Source: Punica granatum
Taxonomy: Eukaryota > Streptophyta > Magnoliopsida > Myrtales > Lythraceae
DNA length: 64,000 bases
Reading direction: 5' to 3'
NCBI RefSeq assembly: GCF_007655135.1
Contig: NC_045128.1
Span: forward strand, 29,606,811 to 29,670,810
Shown here: in pieces, positions 58,301-64,000 of the stretch
Position numbering within the stretch: position 1 is the first letter of the stretch
How the letters are laid out: each line of letters starts with the position of its first letter
Translations under genes and position numbers: made by a program
The notes under the pieces: model-generated
Databases searched by the model: none
The model's input: the letters and a program-made list of their open reading frames with translations, nothing else
What the model was told of the DNA's origin: nothing

Positions 58301-59375
58301 TTTGACATGCAGGAATCTAGTACCCAACTTGCTATGGGTGAGGCATTTGGAGTTATGGCTCCAGAAAAAAAAGTAATGTATCCAAAATATTTTAATGAAA
58401 ATGTTATTCGTGTCTTTGGCTTTTCAATTCCCTTTTCTGATCTTCTACATCAGGTGATGGCTTTAGCCAACCGCAAAGTTTGATTTTGATATATTTTGCT
58501 TAAACATCATCCACTAATGGTACCTTCCAATTATAACTGGAGTAGAATCAGTGGCAGTCTTCAGTGATGGACATTTGATTGATTTTATGCATATCATTTC
58601 CTGTATGCCTCGAAGCCTAAGAAACCATGTTTACGTAAATATTGGATTCTTTATTTTATTTTATAGATTATTTGGGCTCTGATAGTAAGGCAGGAAGGAG
58701 ATTCTTCTCAGGAAAAAAAGAACTTGCAACTCACAGTTCACTGCCTTTAGTTTGAGACTGAGAATATTGGTTTTGTTTTGTCTTAAAACAGCTCGATGTT
58801 GATATTGCAACTCACATACATGTCAAGGATGATGGGCCAAAGAGGAGGTAATAACTGCTTTATTGGTTTATATTTGATCTTTTCTCGAATCACTCCTCAC
58901 TAAATCTCATATTTTCCAGCTTGCTTTACATAGAGACAGCAGATCGCCCAGGATTGCTAGTAGAAATCATAAAAATGATTTCTGATGTCAATATTGATGT
59001 GGAATCAGCAGAGATTGATACCGAGGTACTCCCTCCCTCTCTCTGATGGTTGCTTTTTACCTGTTGATACTTTGTGATCATTGATCTTTGTTCCATACTG
59101 TACAGGGTTTGATAGCCAAAGATAAGTTTCACGTGAGCTACAGGGGCGCTGCCGTGAACAGTTCGTTATCTCAGGTATCCGTTTACCCTCAAGGCTTCTG
59201 TACTGCTTTTAATGACTGATGCTTCTGCTCATTGAAGCTTTTGTGGTTGAATCTCGGTGAGGTTCTTCCTCTTAATAGAGGCTTTGATATGATTCCTAAT
59301 CTGAACTGGCAGCTGTTGGTCAATAGCCTGCGTTATTACCTCCGAAGGCCCGAAACCGACATCAACAGCTACTAG
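55314..59375 (+). CDS. ACR12: Chloroplast double-ACT-domain protein, ACR12 type
   Basis: Ten exons keep frame: 55314-55474, 56547-56601, 56849-56971, 57264-57358, 58107-58191, 58313-58372, 58792-58847, 58920-59025, 59106-59174, 59313-59375; 290 residues. The first 55 or so residues are rich in Ser, Ala and Arg without acids, a typical chloroplast transit peptide. Two ACT domains follow: about 96-150 ([28 protein letters not shown]) and about 213-262 ([28 protein letters not shown]). The C-terminus [20 protein letters not shown] is characteristic of ACR11/ACR12 proteins. ACT domains bind amino acids; ACR11 is known to act with chloroplast glutamine synthetase/Fd-GOGAT regulation, the role of ACR12 is less clear. 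The choice of ACR12 over ACR11 rests on the tail and is likely, not certain. Convergent with the hydrolase gene, 247 bp apart. Confidence 0.9.
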
Positions 59376-59622
59376 GACCTGCAGGGGAACAACCTATTGA
59401 GTGTAAAACTCCGATATACGGCTAATAAGTGTACTGTATCTTCAGTTAGCTATGTTGTGTGTCCAATAGATTCAGATAACAGGCACTAAAGTTCACCAAC
59501 TTACTCGACCGAAAATGAAATGGCTCGTCATTTAGCAATATCGAGTCTTCTCTCTATAAGATACAAGAAAAAAAGGGAAATGAATGAGCTCTCATCTAAA
59601 GTGTGCTTGCCAATCCCTCAAT

Positions 59623-61002
59623 TTACTTCTGTCCTTCTACTAGTGACCTGACCACAGCTTCACTTTTTCCCTCGGCTATCGGGAATAGATGCCCGGCACT
59701 GGGGATTTCATGATAGTGGATCCATGGGAGTTTCTGGGCTATTAACCGCTGCAAGGAGACTGGCATGACCTTGTCGTCATCTCCCTGCCATAGATGGACG
59801 GAGCCTGCATTATCAGGGAAAGGGTTCTCGAGATCCATGGGACTGAACTCCCAATGTCCAAACCCAACCATCATGTCTCGGTGAATTGACTCGAATTCTC
59901 CTTGCTGCCTCACCTGTGGCTGTGAGACAAATAATTACTGTTAGATTACGAAAGCTGTTCATCTGTAAGCCAGTTAAATCGAGTACTGAAATAAGCTCCC
60001 AAAAAAGTGTGTAGCATCCCGTATAAATTTCACTATAGTGTGGCAGCAAAGACTTGGACATACCCTGTATGTCTCTCGCCCAGCGACCTTGCGAATGAGC
60101 TCGATATCTTGATGGGAGAAGATAGCGGGATTGTTGCGGGCTGTGACACTTGAGCTTGGGAACCATCTTTGGGTGTTCCACCAGTAGGTGAGCCACGGGA
60201 AGTAGTGTGCCACCCTGACAGCCCACTGGTCCTGCTTGGGTTGCCTATGGTATTCCATGGCCGAGTCGTCTGGAAAGCCTGCCCACCAGTAGTTCACCAC
60301 TGGAGCCAACAAAGCCGCCCCAGCTAGCCTGTAACCACGATCCTTGCTGAGGACGAATTCACATACTTACAAGCACGTAAGGTGTTTTTCTACACATACC
60401 TATGAGGAATATACTTGAGGCATCCCCAAACAGCCTGACCTCCCATGGAATGCCCAATAACATAAAACTTCAACCCCAGCCCCAAGCTGTCGGCGAGCTC
60501 TTCCACATCTAATGCTAAGCTCTTCGGTGTTCTCCTTGGGTCAGGATCACTTTCTCCATATCCCGGTCTGTCGAAGGACACGATGTACAGACCGAGTTCT
60601 TCAATCACTTCCTACACAATGATCAAGGGTTCAAACTGAAGTAGTTAATTTCTCTGTTACTAAAAAGTCCAACATATATACAATGAAAGAGTTTTTGATT
60701 TTTCCTAGTTTCCGGGATTCCTGCGATCAGCAGATCCTTACCGGGGAAAGATTTTTCGCTATGGTTGCATGCCTGCAGGAATCAAAAGCATGACCAAAGA
60801 TGATCTTGCGAGTGGCCATGTCCTTTGGCACCCCAAACTCACTGTAGGCCAGATGTCTGCCGTCTCTGAGCCTTATCCTCGGGGCCGTGACTGGTGGACC
60901 GCCGGTAGAGCGACAGACTTTAGGCGGAGGGGGGCGGAGGACACTCTGGTAAGCCCATGCCAGCGCCACTATCAGCAAGACAGCTATAAGTCCCCTCGAC
61001 AT
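59623..61002 (-). CDS. Membrane-anchored alpha/beta hydrolase
   Basis: Four exons, 61002-60742, 60611-60400, 60328-60064 and 59919-59623, give 344 residues with all junctions in frame. Residues about 4-18 (GLIAVLLIVALAWAY) form a signal anchor. The fold shows FDRPGYGESDPDP, the nucleophile elbow GHSMGG (Ser142), a lid region rich in Trp (YWWAGFP, LTYWWNTQRWF), WQGDDDKVMPV with the acid Asp around 293-295, and SAGHLFPIAEGK with His323. A complete Ser-Asp-His triad is therefore present. The oxyanion stretch reads IIFGHAFDSC where I expect VHGFDSC in this plant family. Substrate unknown; similar proteins are annotated simply as alpha/beta hydrolases or possible esterases. A 5' leader exon probably lies at about 61121-61290 with donor CTCTCAG/GTTCTT and acceptor TTTCTCAG before the ATG. 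Confidence 0.88.
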
Positions 61003-61324
61003 CCCTGAGAAAATCGAGAACTGCGATCACATTACAAAAAATGGAACAAACACATAGAGCCAAAAACCAAAGCAGAGGAATCAATGTACATTTGAAGAAA
61101 TTAATGAATCATCACAAGAACCTGAGAGGAATCAGATGATCAGTCGAAGGCAGAAGCTGAGTCCCTTTTTTCCGAGGATTCCCCCAATCAAACCACAGCT
61201 CTTGGGATTGGGACACACTTCTCTCTGTCAATTTACATATATATGTGCATGTATGTATGTGTGTATGGGAGGATTGATGAATGATGATGAACGATGGGAA
61301 GTGATGACATGCACATAAACTCAT

Positions 61325-63175
61325 CTGCCAGTAGAATCTTCCATGGAAGAGAAGAGGCTTAAATGAAGCAACCTACTACTCACTATCCCAGCAAGAAATC
61401 GTTTACAATGAATTTCATTAGATCTCACCAAATAAATAATCAATTCCAGGAAAAAAAATTATTTACTTCCTCTGTCAATGGAGTAATTAGGAAGTGGGTG
61501 AACTCCTTAATGCATGTAATCAAATCTTGCAAGTAAAAAAAATATAAATTTTAAAAATAAAAAGAAAGAGAGAAAGGGCCCCACTCCCACCATGGATGTC
61601 TCTCGTCTCTCAATTCACAAGATGCCCAGAAAAACAGCAGCTCCAATACATCCCCAAGATTTGAGGGTCCACTGCCACCTGAACCTCTGCACTGCAGCAA
61701 GGCAGATCTAACAAAGCAAACCTAATACAATGTGTTCATCTGTTTGCTCACGTTTTCGCGGTCTTTTCCGGATTCCGTCACAGCCCGACTTCGAGTTCGA
61801 GGTCCCGTTTTATGGGAATTTAGGCCCTCTCTGGCTTCTGGAAGTTATATAACATATATTGGCGGGGGTACCGGTCGACACGTCCATGAGCCTTGCAATG
61901 TGGGACATGCTGTTTAGGTGTGCGCCAAGTATGGTGTTGATAGATAAGATTGCTCCACAACTTAAGTCTTTTTTAATAAATAAGAAGTAGGCATTTCAGA
62001 TCAAGACAGGGATGGTTTTACTATTATTCCAAATCGACCAACTATCGTCCCTAACTTGTGGAATTTGATTAAGTGGAAGGTAAATGTAGAGGCATGTAAA
62101 GCTCGAATTTCGCTATGATAGAACGACTATATTTTTTGTGGACCATTGCGACCTATTCTAAAAATTTAATTGTGCTAGATTAAAGTGCGATTTGCTTTTT
62201 ATTGCTTAATTGAAGTCATATAATGAGCCTGAACCAGCCCAGAATCTAATGGACTATAAACACACCGACACATATCTCATTACGAGCTAAGAAATTCTTC
62301 GGGCTGGGACCTCTGACCTGCTTGGTAATCAAAGGGAGGTGTTCCTACTAACTGGTGTGCCAAGGGGGGACCGACTAAAGCGATGGGCAGATCAGGATAA
62401 CTTCATGCATAATGTAATATCTCTGAGGTCACCGGCAAATATATAAATGAAAAGGGATAGAGAAGTAGGTGAAGATAACACACTATCCCTATATACTCAT
62501 CAATGGGTGCATATGCAATCCCCGTTTCCACAATTGCTGCTGATGAGATGGGTCCTTTTGGAAGTTGATTAAAAGTGAGACAGCTCTGCTCCAATCCCCA
62601 ACTCATTTACTGATCTCACCAATTTCTGTGGCCACATCCTTCACACTTTCCTTTACTCCCCCCAAAAGGTGAATATTTATGCATGTATTCGGTTGTATGT
62701 TATATCAGATGCTCAGACTGATAGAGTTCAGTCTGATCTGGGAAAATCAATAACGATCGTGGAAGATTTGCTGCAAAACTGGGGGTCTGATTGAGCTAGA
62801 GCGATGTCTACCAGGACCTTAACTCGGACATCAATAAATAGCGTTGCTTCATCGCCATGGTACCGTTAATTATTCCAAACCTCTTGTACTGCATTATTCA
62901 CCATGGAGGCTATAAACAAGAACTTGGGTGAGAAATTATGGGATCTAGCTAATTTCCCCTTGTGTAGGATCCATGATCAGGTCTAAGCATTCGAACGTAT
63001 ATCACATGTATTTTATGTTGATATAACAAGACATAAACTATACTCGAAACATGTCTCCGACAGGAAGACTTATTTTATACCAACACTTTCATCTCTCCAT
63101 CTCGATTAGTTTATAAACGGACCCTTTTGCAACCAATTAAGGATCAATCAATCAATCTATTACTTTGTCACTGGA
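61325..63175. other. Intergenic, nothing recognised
   Basis: Between the hydrolase promoter region and the LITTLE ZIPPER stop. The (GAAA)-rich strip near 61555-61575 and a few short frames (61732-61917, 62403-62606) have no recognisable content. The part near 63000-63175 is presumably 3' UTR of the minus-strand gene. Confidence 0.45.
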
Positions 63176-63364
63176 CTACTTTGACTTGTGAGCCTTCTCG
63201 GCGGAATTAATGGAGGAGGAAGAGGAGGAGGCCTGTTGTTGTTTAAGTTGCTTGAGCAGAGATTCACGCTCCTCCTTCAGCTGCTCAGCTTTCTTCCTCA
63301 GCCGCTCATTCTCCATCGTTATCTGGCAGTTCTTCACAAACAGCTTATAGTTCTCTTCCTCCAT
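63176..63364 (-). CDS. ZPR3: LITTLE ZIPPER microprotein
   Basis: A 62-residue protein, MEEENYKLFVKNCQITMENE followed by RLRKKAEQLKEERESLLKQL and a Ser-rich tail ending KAHKSK. Leu/Ile residues at heptad positions after ENERLRKKA form a short leucine zipper with no DNA-binding domain. LITTLE ZIPPER proteins pair with class III HD-ZIP transcription factors (REVOLUTA, PHABULOSA) through this zipper and block DNA binding, forming a feedback loop in meristem and leaf polarity control. Whether it is ZPR3 or ZPR4 by orthology cannot be settled; the short N-terminus fits that pair better than ZPR1/2. An acceptor-like TTTAATTGCAG at about 63411-63421 (minus) suggests a leader intron, so the upstream leader exon lies further right. 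HD-ZIP III regulation of the promoter is known for the family but not visible here. Confidence 0.9.
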   Translation of the reverse strand: MEEENYKLFVKNCQITMENERLRKKAEQLKEERESLLKQLKQQQASSSSSSINSAEKAHKSK

Positions 63365-63421
63365 CTTATGTTAATCCTCTGTTTGCTGTCTTTTGATTTC
63401 CCCAAACCTGCAATTAAAGCA

Positions 63422-64000
63422 ACAATGTCAACCATGGGATGAATGAGTTACTCCATCAATTACAATATCTTCCATTTAGGGGAACAAATAACCATTTGCA
63501 AAAGGCTTCTGTTTTGTATACGTGCAAGATGATTTATATAGGAAATATATAATATTTTCGAACGAAGATCAAGATTCGGTTTCTTTAAGGTGCAAGATTG
63601 GACATTTGACAGTTTGGAATTGAGGATGCGGACATCACCGGACGTGTTTTTCCACGCAAATGAAGTTCTGATGTAAGCTAATAAATCTTGCAATGCGGGA
63701 TTGGTTGAGGTCGACGTATCCCCAAAGGATTTGAATGAACATGACTTGCTGTACATGTATCCTCAAAATGTTGAAAGGATCAAACCTTAAAACAAGAGTA
63801 CACAAATTAAATATCACGAAACATAATTCAAGTGAAAAAAACATGAATCAACCTTGAACGATATTGGGCCTCCTAAACAACAGAAATTGTGTTGAGAAAA
63901 AATTCAATAGAGATTTAAGGAAAACTAACCTTAATTAAATCCAGCTGATGATCGAAGATATTGAATATTTGATAGAGACACGTACTTGGTGTGCATGGGA
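63422..64000 (-). other. Probable leader intron or promoter of the LITTLE ZIPPER gene
   Basis: AT-rich, with short minus-strand frames (63460-63756, 63635-63844) lacking any domain. If the leader intron call is right, the first exon lies here or beyond the window edge. Confidence 0.35.

Noticed and set aside
1..64000. CRISPR arrays, operons, prophage or other prokaryotic systems
   Set aside because: Repeats seen are plant transposons and microsatellites; introns and gene families are plant nuclear.

Overview
The window is plant nuclear DNA, almost certainly from a dicot. It has intron-containing genes with GT/AG junctions, plant-only families (RLP receptor-like proteins, ACR-type ACT-domain protein, LITTLE ZIPPER), AT-rich intergenic DNA and many plant transposon types. 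I cannot name the species; a member of the Myrtales is a guess from the look of the receptor-like proteins.

Left half, about 1.8-34.7 kb: a tandem-duplicated defence-type locus. The ancestral unit looks like a convergent pair, an LRR receptor-like protein gene on the + strand followed by a dual-specificity-phosphatase-like gene on the - strand. I see four units. Unit 1 (about 1.79-4.53 kb) kept the promoter region and the 3' flank but lost the receptor coding sequence. Unit 2 (about 4.53-9.12 kb, resuming at 13.93-14.24 kb) holds a receptor gene frameshifted just before its membrane helix, plus a decayed phosphatase exon split by an LTR-type insertion. Unit 3 (about 23.38-30.02 kb) holds the only intact receptor gene. 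Unit 4 (about 30.87-34.75 kb) keeps only a receptor tail relic but has the only intact phosphatase gene. Between and inside the units are an LTR-derived insertion, four MULE-like elements with 9-bp target duplications, three Tourist-like MITEs with TAA/TTA duplications (one lies further right, at 52.7 kb), a decayed Ty1/copia fragment and several Helitron-like ends.

Right half, 34.7-64 kb: ordinary single-copy plant genes whose exons I joined with frame maintained throughout. They are a six-exon PPR-like organellar protein (+, 36234-38960), a 15-exon 1278-aa plant-specific nuclear protein of the kind reported with the SAGA complex (-, 42035-50310), a ten-exon chloroplast double-ACT protein of ACR12 type (+, 55314-59375), a four-exon membrane-anchored alpha/beta hydrolase (-, 59623-61002) and a LITTLE ZIPPER microprotein (-, 63176-63364).

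The two halves are not functionally linked as far as I can see. The receptor genes suggest extracellular recognition; the right-half genes are housekeeping or developmental. The most interesting material is the history written in the left half: one unit with a deleted gene, one with a possible secreted receptor, recently inserted MULEs dated by their empty sites in the sister unit, and a receptor family whose ectodomain appears to carry a duplicated module.
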